Positions 46,701 to 59,618 of a stretch of DNA of 64,000 bases are shown here, piece by piece (positions within the stretch are counted from its first letter, which is position 1; every line of letters begins with the position of its first letter). Made by a program: the position numbers and the translations under genes. Source of the DNA: Marsupella aquatica (lineage: Eukaryota > Marchantiophyta); assembly GCA_973895155.1 (NCBI GenBank), contig OZ316895.1:22382001-22446000 (forward strand). The letters are read 5' to 3'. A model generated the notes under the pieces. That model saw only the letters and a program-made list of their open reading frames with translations, did not search any database and had not been told where the DNA came from.

Positions 46701-49700
46701 TAACTAGTCAAAGTGCTTTCTACTGGAGTCTATGTCTCAGTTGAAGAAGGCTAGAGAGTCCTTTTGGGGCATGGATAGACAATATATAGTGCAAGGACTT
46801 GATGTATTTGTTGATCCTTGGGTTCCACGTTTTTTTAATAACATTATAAAAAAATTGCAGAGTTGCTATTGGATATGACGAAGGAACAATTATGATCAAA
46901 ATTGGTCGGGAGGAGCCCGTTGCTAGCATGGATAACGGAGGGAAAATCATCTGGGCGAAGCATAATGAAATTCAAACTGTGAATATCAAGGCAGTCGGGG
47001 CAGATTTTGAGGTAAACTAACATGAAGGCCGTGTTTTTCCATTCATCAGTCAAGTAGAATGCATAGTCTTGTCTTCAACTAATGGAATTTCGTACCAGTG
47101 CAGCCTTATTTAATATATTTCAAATACGTTGCAGGTGACTGATGGGGAGCGCCTTCCTCTTGGTGTAAAGGAGCTTGGAAGTTGTGACTTATATCCACAG
47201 GTAAGTTATATATGAGCATCCTATTTCTGGATCAGGAAGCTCTTGGACGTCTCCATGTAGTTTGTTCTTGATATTCGAGAATTCTAGCAGTTCTGTGCAA
47301 GCTGGCAGGCATCAACGTAGTTGTATCTGCTAACGGTATCTGAAATAGAAGAAGTTGTCCATCCGCATTGAAATGACGTTGAATGTGAGTCGGGATAAAG
47401 TTGCAATATCCACACTGTTCTGACGGTTCCATTAACCTAAAACTAAGTTTAGTGCATCGAAGTATTCTATTCTGTTGACAGTGTTGAAGTATACATGAGG
47501 ACTTTGTCGGAGGATTTAATTGACTCTGAGGTAGGAAGTCACGGAAGGCGGTCGCACTCAGCTGGCTAGCCAGTTCAAAATAGTAGTGATTGACAAGACT
47601 TGTATCTTGGTTAGCATATGGGCAACCTGAGTTGTCTGTAATAAACCTATTTAGAGGATGACTGTTTATTTAACATCTTTTGTTCCTACTACAGAGCTTG
47701 AAACACAACCCCAACGGAAGATTTGTAACTGTTTGCGGTGATGGGGAGTACATTATCTACACGGCACTTGCATGGAGAAACAGATCCTTTGGTTCTGCCT
47801 TGGAGTTTGTTTGGTCTGCTGATGGTGAATATGCTGTGAGAGAAAGTACTTCCAAGATAAAGATCTTCAACAAGTCCTTCCAGGTTAGCAGAGCAGTACC
47901 ATCACTCTTGACTTTTCCACATCGGTTTGTCTACACATGGCACCTTGGTGGTAATGCTGCAGTCCCTACATTTCTTTCTAGAGTTGTATGCTACATAATT
48001 AGTGGTAAGCCCAAAGGCAGGGTTCGCTCTACAGATTCCTGTAACGCTTCTTTGTCTTGCAGGAGAGGAAAAGTATACGCCCAACGTTTTCTGCCGAGGG
48101 GATCTTTGGTGGAACTTTATTGGCCGTACGGTCCAATGAGTTCGTCTGCTTTTATGATTGGGCAGAATGTCGTGTGGTGCGACGAATTGATGTCAATGTG
48201 AAGGTATAGCAGATAGCATACATGAAAGGATGTGTCTGTCGATTTGAGCTCTTTAATGGCAATAAGGTTTTGATGGGATTTAAGAGTAATGCCTTCCGGC
48301 TAGTGTATTGGCTTGTGGCTGACAAGTATACAGTTGAACCCTAAGTTGTACTGAGTATAGACAAACTTGGTTTGACCCGTTGGAGTGAAAGTCGCTCAAA
48401 TTCAGTAGATTTTAGATCAATACATCAAAGCTTGATAGTAGCAACTTCAGAATAAAGGTTCTAGTGAAAAGAAAGCAGCACCAACCTCCTTAATATTGTG
48501 GATGGTTTGAGAAACCTGGGTCTGTATGGAAAGCGTGCTGTTGTGTGATATGTTTATCGTGTGCAGTTGAGGAACTTAATCTAATCATGGGATGCCCGCT
48601 CTCATTCTGTTCTTGCAGAATATTTATTGGTCAGACACAGGTGATTTGGTGGCTATTGCCAGTGACAGTTCATTCTATGTCCTGAAATACAATGTAGGCC
48701 CATCTCATATGAACGCCTCCCTTTGTTGTCTAATGTGTACAATTGTTAATTAGAATTTCTTTCTTTGTTCAATCTGATTGAGTTTACCTCGCTTAAAACT
48801 AGATAGTTTCTTGTCAATTTCTAAAAGTGGTGGGTCTATTACTGATGTGCTTGTGTGTTTTCAGCGTGATATTGTCACTTCCTACCTCGATAGTGGCAAG
48901 CCAGTAGATGAACAAGGAGTGGAGGATGCATTTGAGCTTTTGCATGAGATCTCTGAACGGATTCGAACTGGAGTTTGGGTTGGAGATTGTTTCATATACA
49001 ACAACTCTGCTTGGCGGCTGAACTATGTTGTTGGTGGAGAGGTACGCTTATTGCGTCATAAAGTGGATTATTCCAATGCTGTATGCAAGCAAAGTTTGGT
49101 TTAAGAATTCTTCAAGACAATTTAAAATGAATCGCTACACAATTTTGTGGCTGCAGGGTTTCTACAGTTGGTTTTGAGTGAAAACTAGTCACTGCGATCT
49201 GTTTTAGAGTGCCATCGAGTGCTATCTTTTATCTCTGAGAAGGAATGATGAATTGTTTCGTTCTGGTAGCAAATAATGAGTTGAGGATTGCTAGTTCTTG
49301 CCGGATAGTTACTGCAATCCTTTTAGGGCCATCGTATTGAGAAATACTTGTTCAGGTTTTAAAGTGTGTTCGGTTGAAACGAGACATCTATCGATTTTGT
49401 TTTTAATAATATATTTTTGCATCTGTCGATTTTTGTTCTAGGTGACAACAATGTTCCACCTGGATCGACCCATGTACCTCCTTGGTTACTTGGCGAGTCA
49501 GAGCCGTGTCTACCTCATCGATAAGGAATTCAAGTGCGTTGAAGAGACTGTGAATGGTCAATCCGTTATTGGAGTGAACTATTGTTTCTGTGCTGGAGAG
49601 AAAAGCTTTCAAAGTGAATACTTATATAACGCAGCTTCTGCATGTATGATAGATCTGTTTGTGAAACTGAAGATTCTACTAGTTGAGTTTGTTGTCCTTC

Positions 49701-52406
49701 CACATGTCATGTGAGTCTTTAAGGTCTTTTTGTCATGTTTGTGGCGTCTCAAATGATTCCCAGCTAATTAAGGACCGCATTTGTCGCAGTGTCATGAGCT
49801 ACACGTTACTTCTTAGTCTGATTGAATACAAGACTCTTGTCTTACGAGGAGATTTGGAAAGGGCAGAAGAAATTTTGCCCACCATCCCAAAGGAGCACCT
49901 TAACAGGTCAGATTGGGTTTTGAGATCTGCACGAAATACCCGATCCAGTTTTGGTGAAGTGTTAATTGTGGAATCTGCACACTATGACTCCCAATGAAAT
50001 TCTTTTGCTGTAGTAGTTATTTAAACTCATGGTTTTCTGCATTGCGTTGTGGATGCCCAGTTTTGTTATTGAAATGAGCTTTCTTTTGAATTGTTTTGCA
50101 GTGTGGCCCGATTCTTGGAATCACGGGGCATGTTAGAGGATGCTCTTGAGGTTGCAACGGATGCTGACTACAAATTCGACCTGTCAGTTCAACTTGGACG
50201 GTTGGATATTGCTAAGGTATGTCCGTTGAGCATCCGTTCGGGTTTTTCCTCCCCAGTTAAGATTTGTGTTAAGCTGTGTTTTGCCGTCTTCTTTTAGGGA
50301 GGAGCAGTTGAGATCTCTTTTGTGCTTATAGTTACACTTGTGTTGTGCTTCTTCTATGCCTTCTTGTGGGAAAATGCAACGCACCAAGGTCTGACATTCT
50401 AACACATTCACAGGCAATTGCTGAAGAAGCCCAAAGTGAATCGAAATGGAAGCAATTGGGAGAACTGGCCATGTCTGCTGGACAGGTCAGCACTCAACAT
50501 ATTAGTGTGTGTGAATGTTTTCTGAACAGGCGTTGAAAATTTTGCTCGACCTAGGAGATTGAGCTGTGTGCCTTCTGAAGGTACAGATGTCGACAGGTTT
50601 GTGTGCACTATCAATTTGTCTCTCCAATTCACTAATTGGTTTCTGCGCGTGGATTTTTGCAGATTACTGTCGCAAAAGAGTGCCTTGGTCATGCATCAGA
50701 CCTCAGTGGTCTTCTACTACTGTACTCGGCACTAGGAGACGTACAAGGCTTGGACGAGCTCGCCGTCACTGCCAAAGAACAGGGCAAAAATAATGTTGCC
50801 TTCCTTTGCTTATTCCTCCAGCAAAAACTGGAAGACTGTGTTCAACTTCTTGTGGAGAGGTATCTCGTTTTACCACCTCTTAACACAAGAATTGACTATT
50901 TCAAGAGTAGCCACAAGTGTACTCACATGCAGAACTTCTGTTATCGCGGAGGCCACTTGGACATTGTCTAATAATGCTTGTCCTTTATTATTGCAGCAAC
51001 CGGATTCCAGAGGCCGCATTTTTTGCACGGACATATTTGCCAAGTGATGTCTCAAGGGTAGTTGGACTCTGGCGAACTGATCTTAAAAAGGTTACTCTAC
51101 ATTGCACAGTTTCATCATTTCACCAAATACTTTGGCAATTACCCTTGTAGAGGGTTATGAGATTAGAGACAGAAGGAGAAGAATTGTGTGATGGTTTTCC
51201 GATTGAGAGGAGATGTCATTATAGGTATCATTGCTTATGCTACGACATATTCTCACGCTTGTTTCTCTACGCTAAATCCTAAATCTTGCCTTGCAGATCA
51301 ATCAAAAAGCAGCAGAATCACTGGCTGATCCGCGGGAGTACCCCAATTTATTCCCTGATTGGCAGTTAGCACTAGATGTCGAAGAAAGAGTCAAAGAGCA
51401 GAGGTAAGAGGATTCACTCTGGGTTACTTTCATGTCAGCAGTCTCCATACAGTTACCTGTTCGGAAATGTAGATCTAATGCTACTTGTTGCTGCTGAGAA
51501 TATATTACGTTAGTAATGTTTGGGTAATAGCGCTCTATGCTTGACTCCGTTTGTTTTCAAAGTATTGGGTACTTGTCAAGAGAGAGCTGATACTGGTGAA
51601 GTTATTTTTTCAAACTGCAGGGGTCAATTTTCTTCATCAAAAGAGTACCTGAGCTTTGTTGACAGCACTAATGCCGACTTGATAGAGGAGCTGAAGGCGG
51701 AATCCCTAGGGAATGGTGCCACTTCGAATGGCCATGTTGAACATGAGGTAGGCGCTGAGTTCCATCTTTCAACAGTTTTTACAGATGCAAGAGTTTGCAC
51801 CTGTCTTTCTGGTGAACTGAGAAAATGATTCATTTCTACTCATGTGGTTGCGGTAACTTCCGAGACTGCCTAGACGTGTAGCTATTGAGTCCAAGCATTT
51901 AGTTGCACTGTTACTTCTTAGAAACAGTCTATTTACTGACGAGCAAGCTCAAATAACAGCTATCGAGTCAAAGCATTTATTTGCACTGTTACTTCTTAGA
52001 AACAGTCTATTTACTGACGAGCAAGCTCAAACAACAACTGTAGTGAGGTAGTGTCAAAGTTACGGCTGTATGATTCATGTCTGTCAAATCGTAAGGTGTA
52101 TTGGCTCTTGAGTTGTGACTCCGTGGTTGCTGTTAAGTGTTCTTTTAATCACACTTCGTTGCTTTGCAGGAGGGGGAATATTATGAAGAGGACTACGAAC
52201 AGGATGTAGCAGCTGATGCCGGTGTGGAAGACCACTATGTAGAAGCTGAGGGGGAGTTTGTAGAGACTGTTGGAAATGGGACTGAAGAGGTTGAAGCGGA
52301 AGAAGAGGTGCAAGCGGAAGAAGAGGTTGAAGCAGAAGAAGGTGTTGAACAGGGATCAGTGGCTCAAGAAGAATGGGGTGTGGATCCAGAGGAGTCGGCA
52401 GATTGA
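42893..52406 (+). CDS. Coatomer subunit beta' (beta'-COP)
   Basis: Twenty-four coding exons keep phase for 936 codons plus stop: 42893-42895 (ATG only), 44587-44607, 44736-44797, 45029-45083, 45258-45294, 45418-45743, 45862-45993, 46209-46357, 46603-46671, 46861-47011, 47135-47200, 47695-47883, 48063-48203, 48619-48693, 48865-49041, 49442-49533, 49790-49906, 50102-50216, 50414-50485, 50663-50859, 50997-51090, 51297-51403, 51621-51747, 52170-52406. The protein starts [19 protein letters not shown] as in plant homologues. Six WD40 repeats follow ([46 protein letters not shown]), then the second propeller ([35 protein letters not shown]), the alpha-solenoid and an acidic Glu-rich tail ending GVDPEESAD. 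It is a COPI coat subunit recognising dilysine retrieval signals at the Golgi. ATG 43361 is an alternative first exon. Confidence 0.95.
51881..52036. repeat. Near-exact 78-bp tandem duplication in a beta'-COP intron
   Basis: GCTATTGAGTCCAAGCATTT at 51881 recurs as GCTATCGAGTCAAAGCATTT at 51959, followed by an identical AGAAACAGTCTATTTACTGA stretch in both. Lies in the last intron (51748-52169). Confidence 0.9.
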
Positions 52407-53506
52407 GCTGGTACTCTGGCTCCCTAACTTAGGGAAACTAGACGAGGCTGAATTCTCTTGTTAGTACCACACTATTATCTTAATCCTGTTGTGCAAGTCG
52501 AGAATTTGGCTTTCTCGCTGCCTTTTTCTACTAAGCAGTGAGACCAGGCACCTTGCTTCAGCTCAAGACCGGTGCTTGATTGGTGTGTCCGAATTCAAGC
52601 CAGTTCCATGAACTCTCCGCAATGAATGGACTTGTGCTGGCAATATCAACGAAACTGACAGGCCCATACAGAAGGTGAACATGGAATGTCGTGGTTTACA
52701 AACTGCCAGTATATTTTACCCCTGAATCTGTACAAGAAACGCTCCTGGTAGGTTGTGATCTTTGTTTCTCATCAGTAGCAGACTAAGTTGGATGACAAAA
52801 GAAGACTCCCAAGGCTTGCTTTTGCTCCTCTGAAGGTCGTGGACTCAATGCCACATCAACTACTGATTCGAGTGAATACAGTACGAATCTGAATTGATTT
52901 TCTGACCGCCAGTCGGACTGTTCAATTGTTTCATTCAATTACATATTACTTGATTGATCTTTGATTATATCAGCCTGAAACTTTGTTTATCAACTGTCCC
53001 TTGGTTCTGGACATTCCGAACCAATACTATGATTGACTCGACATCGTGCTCTATAGTTATCTCCATCTAGTTTACTGTTTCCCTTTTATGCGGCCACATT
53101 CGGGGCTTCTCGAATCTTGAATTATAAGCAACTCCTTGGACATTATACTCCATTACTACACTACCCAAACGTAAATTAATTCAGGTAGATCAGGGCCTGC
53201 ATGTCTCCAAACACTGTTAGTGAATGGGAAACCTACCCACACTACTACATTTTAAGGTGAATTCGTCAAAAATGATTGTGTCACATGCTTGCACTCAAGT
53301 TTTCGAGGGTAATGTAGACCAACAATTCAAGAGCTGTGTCGTATTGGCCTACGATACAAGTTGGGCCCCGTAATCAAATGAGATGCTTTGAAAAGAAAGA
53401 CAGCAAATAAATAAATGCACAAAACCATAATTCTGATGCAGAAGATTAGGGGCAGATTGGCCTCCGCCAATGTGTGCACTGAATGCCCATGCTTTTAGCT
53501 CGGACG
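52407..53506. other. beta'-COP 3' flank
   Basis: Presumed 3' untranslated and intergenic DNA; no other gene recognised. Confidence 0.4.
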
Positions 53507-53650
53507 ATTGTTGACCTGGAGGGTAGTTGCAAGGGAGTTTGGGTAACACGTAGGGAAGGCATGAGAGCCTAGGGACTCATTGTTGACCTGGAGGGCAGTT
53601 GCAAGGGAGTTTGGGTAACACGTAGGGAAGGCATGAAGCCTAGGGACTCA
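53507..53650. repeat. 72-bp tandem duplication
   Basis: ATTGTTGACCTGGAGGGYAG followed by TTGCAAGGGAGTTTGGGTAA occurs at 53507 and 53579 with only minor differences, so the duplication is young. Confidence 0.9.
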
Positions 53651-54423
53651 AGGATGAGCGCTGGACGAGAGTAGGGGCAAGGGAGTCTACATGCAAGGGC
53701 AGGTGGGTACATTAGTTGACACAGCCTGGGTGGCACCACATCCAGCCATGGTAGTTGGTTGTGAGCAACTACCATGACTTCTTGCATAATGAATTGTTTA
53801 TGTTGCCCCAAGGTCCTTTTTAAGGGGATCCAGCCATAGGCATACTTTGTTCATATTATTATTATTATTATTACTGAGGAGGTATTAGTGCCTTCCAAGG
53901 CTGAATGAGTGAAACGAGCCCTGTTCCTGACCTAAAAATTCCCTTATTAAAGTGCAATAAGAGTATACTTTGATGTTTTTTTCATCAATTTCTTGGACAG
54001 GTGAAGCTTTATTTCCCTGAAATTGGAGCTTTATTAATCAAGCTGCCCACAAAGGTGGACCTCCTGGGAATAGACTACTGAACTTCTTTTGCTTGGTGTA
54101 TGGCAAAGTTTGCTCCTTTCATGTTAGACTTTAGGCTCACCTTACTCGTAGGCCATTGATACGGGGGCGGGAACAGGGAATATAACCCAAGCTTTTTTCC
54201 TACATTGCTATATGGCGAATCTTTGTTTCAGTCTTCCTAGTTCATTTTTATTTTGTCATTATTTTAATTTTAATTTGGCCTATGAGGGCTGTCTTCTTTG
54301 TTTTTTCATTATGTTTTCATTATTTCAAAATACTTTGTTTCTCTTTTTTGCACTTATACTCCTTTACACAATTCTTATAGAATTTTGCCCTTCAAAATAA
54401 TCTTGATGTAAAATAACTGCTAC
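53651..54423. other. Intergenic DNA with ATT microsatellite
   Basis: An ATT trinucleotide run at about 53852-53872. Otherwise AT-rich with no supported feature. Confidence 0.4.
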
Positions 54424-54490
54424 TTGTAGGGCTCGAACCCCCAACCCACCAGATCCCACACAAGGCAACCACCATTGTGCTACAGTGTTT
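54424..54490 (-). mobile_element. tRNA-like sequence, possible SINE head
   Basis: On the minus strand, GTAGCACAATGGTGG (54483-54469) resembles a Pol III A box and GGGTTCGAGCCC (54440-54429) a B box, about 40 bp apart. That is the spacing of a tRNA-derived internal promoter. The cloverleaf is not intact and no anticodon stem is evident, so it is not a functional tRNA gene. A tRNA-derived SINE or tRNA pseudogene is likely. No terminal duplications were found. Confidence 0.45.
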
Positions 54491-56989
54491 GTGCTGCATA
54501 TTAGGCATCTGACATGATATTTATTACTTAAATTACTTAAATTTATAAATTCTATGGCTTGTATGACGCACGCTGTCCTAGATTGATGTGCCTCTATTTT
54601 TCACAATAAATTCATTTCTGTACTTTAATTCAAATGATTACTTTAATAAACTAAAATAGGATATGATAAGATCATGTTTACATCATTTTCAATAAGTTAA
54701 AATAGCAGAGTGTTAGAACCGTGTAGCTATACCCAAAAATGGAACTCTGTATCAAATAGAAAGAATTTTGTCTTGAAGGTACTATAACTGAATTTTGTTT
54801 CACTCAAGAAAAGAATTTGTCCTTACAAATTTCCCTATCTTAATACTTAAACTGAAAAAAATATTATAAACCAATGAAGACCTGTCCGTTAGGGTTTTCC
54901 AACGACTACCCATTTTTAAAACTCTTTCTCTAACAGATTACAGAGTCAGCTGAGTTTCTTGGGAAAAGATGAGTGACGATCGCATGAAGATTCTTGGGAC
55001 TGGCATTAAAGTGTAAAGGATTTTGGATTTTTTGAAAAGTAACCGAAAAGTAACCCCCATAATTTAACTCAGAATAGCATGGCAGAGTTGACAAGCAGCA
55101 GATACAAATGATTGTAACCAGGGCCCGACATGTTTGGACATACAAGGTGGAGAACTTTATGATGACCTAAAATTGAATATTGAAAGTTTACATGATGGAA
55201 GGATGTCTGACGCGCAATATGTGACAAGAAATAAATTGGTTATAAATGGTATTTTTCCAACATGCATTACATGCCTATCAAATTATCTTTGGTTGGCACA
55301 GTTACTGCAAAGGCACATGGCTTACATAAGATATATCCATGTGAAATACCATCACATATCTAACATATTGAAGGAATCTGGGTTGATACTGAAGTTTTAG
55401 CACTTTGCTTTATTTCACACAGTCCTTGATGTTGTGTGAGATGTTACTACATCCGTAGTCCCTTGTACAAATGAGGGATGTTGCCATTGTCTTACCAGGT
55501 CTGCCACAATAGCAACTACAAAGCTGATTATACCATGATAAGTGATGGTCGACACACCTTGGCCAATGTAGTGGTAGACAACCCATTGCATCAGGATATT
55601 GTTGGTACAACATCACATGCTGAGGTGAGGCAACATGGCCATTGGCATCAAAGGAGGGGAAGTATGTGGCACAAGCTCTTTCAAATAGTTCCTTCCCCAG
55701 CCATCGCTATTTTTGAAACTGGTCATCCTCTGATTTTTTTGGGGGGGTGGGAGATTGATCATTGAGGAGCCATCTTGACAAGGAGCTCCAGACACTCATG
55801 CATGAGTGGATTACTCACTAGGAGCACTCTGTCAACCAAGATCAAAGATCAGTGAATTTCGAGAGGGCCCATGCCAGAGATCTCTTACAGGAGGCAAGTA
55901 AAGGCCCCTCGTCAAAGGCTTGTCCAACTATAAGATATTCAGGTGCCCATATGGACCTTGATCAATAGTACCTTAATTTAATCATCTTTATTTATAACAA
56001 TTTACTTTTATTCCCCGTGAGTCCGGTAGATGGAGGGGCGGGGAGAACCAACAGGCCTATGAAGGCATATTGGTAACCTGTCAGGGCACTGGTACCTGTA
56101 TAATAGCATAGTCTTTTCTTGAAGGTTTCGAGATGGTGTAGGTTATTCCTGACACTTTTTCTTAGGTTCCAGTTGGCCATCTTTTAAGTTTTTATAAGTT
56201 AGTTTTGTTGCAGTTGCTTGCACTTTTCAGAAGATTTGTTCTTTCCCTGACAAATAAGTAGGCCCTTGCTTTGTTTCCACGTTTCCTCTCTCCTGGACCT
56301 AGTTGGCATTGGCTTCAATTCCTTATTTTGTCCTTCCATTTTTTTATAACGGGGAACTCCAAACGACCTAATTGGTTTCAGGGGAAAACCTCATCTTGTA
56401 TTTGTAGTTCTGTATTGTTCATTTTATTTCCTATACACTACTGGACTATTGTTGCACATAGCTTTTTCTTCCCAGCTTGACACGCGTCACTCCCATCATG
56501 AACGTGTCTCATTTACATGGGCTTCTGCTGACCACTGCCAGAGAGCAAAAAGTCACCAAATCTGGAGATAGTATCCCAAAGGCAAGTGACCCACTAAAGT
56601 ACAAGAAAGAAAACAGTCCAAACACCACTTTACCGACAAATGTGCATTGGAGTATACATACAAATCAAACTAACTACGTTACAAAAATTCATTTTCTTTG
56701 TATGCACAAAGTAATGTAGTTTCTGCGCTTTACAAAAAAAAATTGCATCGGCCTTCTACTAACGAATCAAACTGACCCCTTCACCACAAAAAAGGAGGCA
56801 AAAACAACAAAATGGGCCAACTGCTTCAACGAGAGCATGGTCTAAAGCGGGGACCAGATCTGTCTTATTTGCATGGGACTTCTCTGGCACCCTAGTTTTC
56901 AGCCACCAAGGTACTGTACAGTACAACGAAAGTAAACTCTCTATTCTTCTGTGTTTCTTTGCCAAAAACACTCTAAATTTCACACAAAA
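54491..56989. other. AT-rich intergenic DNA, nothing recognised
   Basis: No credible coding sequence; frames such as 55134-55400 and 55478-55765 show no known motif. Poly-A and poly-T tracts are frequent. Confidence 0.35.
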
Positions 56990-57490
56990 AGTATTTTATG
57001 GTTTTGAATAGGATAATATCCTGGTTAGAGGGCATTGTGGAATATAATGCCCTGAAAAACTAGTGCAGTAGCCCGAGTTTTGAGGATATTATTTTCATAA
57101 TGCCCATAACTAGGATATTAATGTACGTAAAAACTTGAGTGACTTTTGGATAACAAACAAGAAAAAGTGAATCCCTAAAATAATGAATTCAAATTAAAGG
57201 GTCATCCAAGAACTGATTGCTATGAAATTGGTCAAAAATATACTTTCTTTAAATATATTAGATTCTATTCATAAATATCTTGTTAGTATCACCATATAAG
57301 ATTTGGTTATCATCTTGAGATCTTGACTAAATTTAATTATTTTTTTGTGTGGTAAAACTATATTTAATTTTAATTTTTACTATATTTATGGTGTTTTGTA
57401 TAATCCCCTCCTAAAAAAAAAAGTGTATTATGGAGAATTAATGCACTCAAATATACAAAGAGAAAAGTCATGAAAGTCTTTACTTGACAA
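56990..57490. repeat. Second site of the inverted-repeat family seen at 16.4-17.0 kb
   Basis: ATAATATCCT (57013-57022) pairs with AGGATATTAT (57083-57092), with a nested GGGCATT/AATGCCC stem. The inner sequence GCCCGAGTTTTGAGG parallels GCTCGTGTTTTGAGG at 16.9 kb. CCCCTCCTAAAA and CAAAGAGAAAAGTCATGAAAG near 57405-57480 also match the 16.8-kb unit. Confidence 0.4.
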
Positions 57491-57908
57491 AAAGAACACG
57501 TTTTGCTTTCTATTCTAAATCTGGAATTTTGTTGCATGGCATTTTGACGATTGCTCAATATCTCTATCCCTAAAATTTCAAGCAAATTTTATTCTGCTTT
57601 TGTGTCTAAACTTTAACACATATCTATTTTATGATGCACTACGGGTAGCTAACCACAAATTTTCCAGTTGCCGGCTACTGTACAGCGCTGCCAGTGCTGT
57701 AAAGTGCGAAAGTGTAAAACGGTCCCACACTAGTCGACGCCTCGAATGTGCCATGTCATGTCCCTGGTCAGAATGACGGAGCATTCCTCCCGGCATGCAC
57801 CGAAGCGATTCCTCATTCCTGGGTTAGAACTCAGAACCAGCGCGGTTAAAGAAGTAACCACACGACCACCGTGGCTGTACAGTAGTGTAACGTGGTGTAA
57901 AACTGTAA
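57491..57908. other. Intergenic DNA with a tRNA-like remnant on the minus strand
   Basis: On the minus strand, about 57876-57819, ACGGTGGTCGTGTGGTTA ... GAGTTCTAACCCAGG looks like degraded A and B boxes. Weak; no other feature. Confidence 0.25.
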
Positions 57909-59618
57909 ATGGTTTCACCGACCATCGAAGGAGCGACTCAGCGACGTCCCCGGTCACCCGGTCACCCCAGCGCACCTCTGGTCAGTGGTGAGTTCGAGTT
58001 CTTACCACAGGCCGGCAGGGGCGGGTCGGCCCGGCCCGGCCCGGCCCCGGACCCGGACCCGGCCCCTCTCCGCTCCATGTTCTCCACATTGGTGCTGTTG
58101 TTCTTGTTCGTCAACGACGCAGCCACTTGTAGAACATTTCCTCCGCCCCGCCCCTTTCCATCGATTTGTTTCCATTCATTGCGCTTCGGCCTCCATCGCC
58201 ATCGAGAGCTTGAACAGGGAGAGAGGGGCATGATTTTCATGCTGGGCCTGAGACGGGGAGGGTGCGAGGAGCAGGGAAGCGAATGAATGAGAGCTGTTGG
58301 TGGATCGTCGACGAGGACGGGAGGCGGGAGCGGAGCTTAATTAATGCGCGGGAATTGAAAAGGGAGAGAATGTGGAGAAATGGCGGGGAAAGAAAGACGG
58401 CGAGATGTTTCTCACAACATTTTTGGATCTGGTGGCGTGTTTAATAATTGTAGATCGATTGGGAGGTGGATTGTCGAGTAATTGAAAGGAGGATTTGATC
58501 TGCAATATCTTGACAGGATTGATGGTTTTGTGTCTGACTTGACGGGGACGGGTTGAAGAAGGCGGAACAGGAGGAGGAGGCTGAGCGAGCAGGAGGAGCA
58601 GACCGAGAGTGAATTGACTAATGTTTGTATCTCCCACGCATGAATAATTATGGGGGGAGAGTGGGTCTGTGGCGACCAAGCACGGTTGTACCCGGAAATG
58701 AGAACGAGAATGTGGATTCCAGTGCAGGTAGGCTTAGTATCTAGTGGTGGTGCCTGACGACGCCGCAGGGGGAGTCGGAGCAGGCGGAGAATCCGGAGGA
58801 GATGCGGAGGAGTGAGGACATGAAGGAGTCGTGTGTGCCTACGTGTGTGTGTCTGTCCTAGGGGAAAAGAGAAGGATGCAATTGAGTATCGGAATGAGAT
58901 TTAGAAATCAGCAATCGTACATGACAATGATGGATCGAGTGCACTGCGGTGCAGTACAGTTCGCTGCTCTATTTCGCGCGGGGAGACTGGACGCCGATGG
59001 ATCGAACGAGCTTTTGATTATTTGCAGTAGAGGAGGAGAGGGAGTCACAAAGCAAGACGTACATCGTAGGTGAGAAAACTGGCCGTTGCGCTGTGATGAG
59101 CCGCATGTGGTAGCAGAGGTGCAAAATACTGGCGCATAGATCGGGGCAGTGGAGAGCCGGGCAGAGGCTCAGACAGGTATATGGAAGCTGTGGATCGATA
59201 TAGGTAACTTTCGTGCGGGACTGCAATGTATCTACGGGAGAGGATCATCTGCATTACGAAATTGGAGGTCGGCTTGATGAATTGATTCATTCCGAGTACT
59301 GCATGTGGCTTGCCCTGCGCGTGGAGGGCTTTCCGACAGCCCGACGACATTCGAGCAGGAGGAGGACGAGAAGTGCATCAGGAATGCCACCAGCAGCAGA
59401 AGGAGTCGAGTTCTACGACGGGTCCGCTGCTGGACATGATTTCCTCAGTGTTGCCACTATCACTGCCAAGCACGGTCGTGTTGTTATTGCTGTTGTTGCA
59501 GTTGGTATTGTCATCGTCTTCGTTGTACAGGACAGGAGATCTCCTGTCATGCCATGCGGCATCATGGCCCTCCTTGTAATGCTAAAAGCCTAGCAGCCTA
59601 GGTGGTAACATGGTATGA
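57909..59618 (+). other. Presumed promoter and long 5' leader of the WD40 gene
   Basis: Contains a CCCGG/GGACCC-type GC-rich run at 58027-58070 and purine-rich stretches, typical of a leader. An ATG at 59610 opens a two-codon frame (ATG GTA TGA) that overlaps the approach to the main start at 59619. A 126-codon frame at 59213-59593 has a hydrophobic stretch but no family resemblance; I leave it uncalled. Confidence 0.4.

Noticed and set aside
54424-54490. Functional tRNA gene
   Set aside because: A and B boxes only; arms do not form a cloverleaf.
59213-59593. 126-codon frame upstream of the WD40 gene
   Set aside because: Contains a hydrophobic stretch but no recognisable domain; lies in the leader and is more likely chance.
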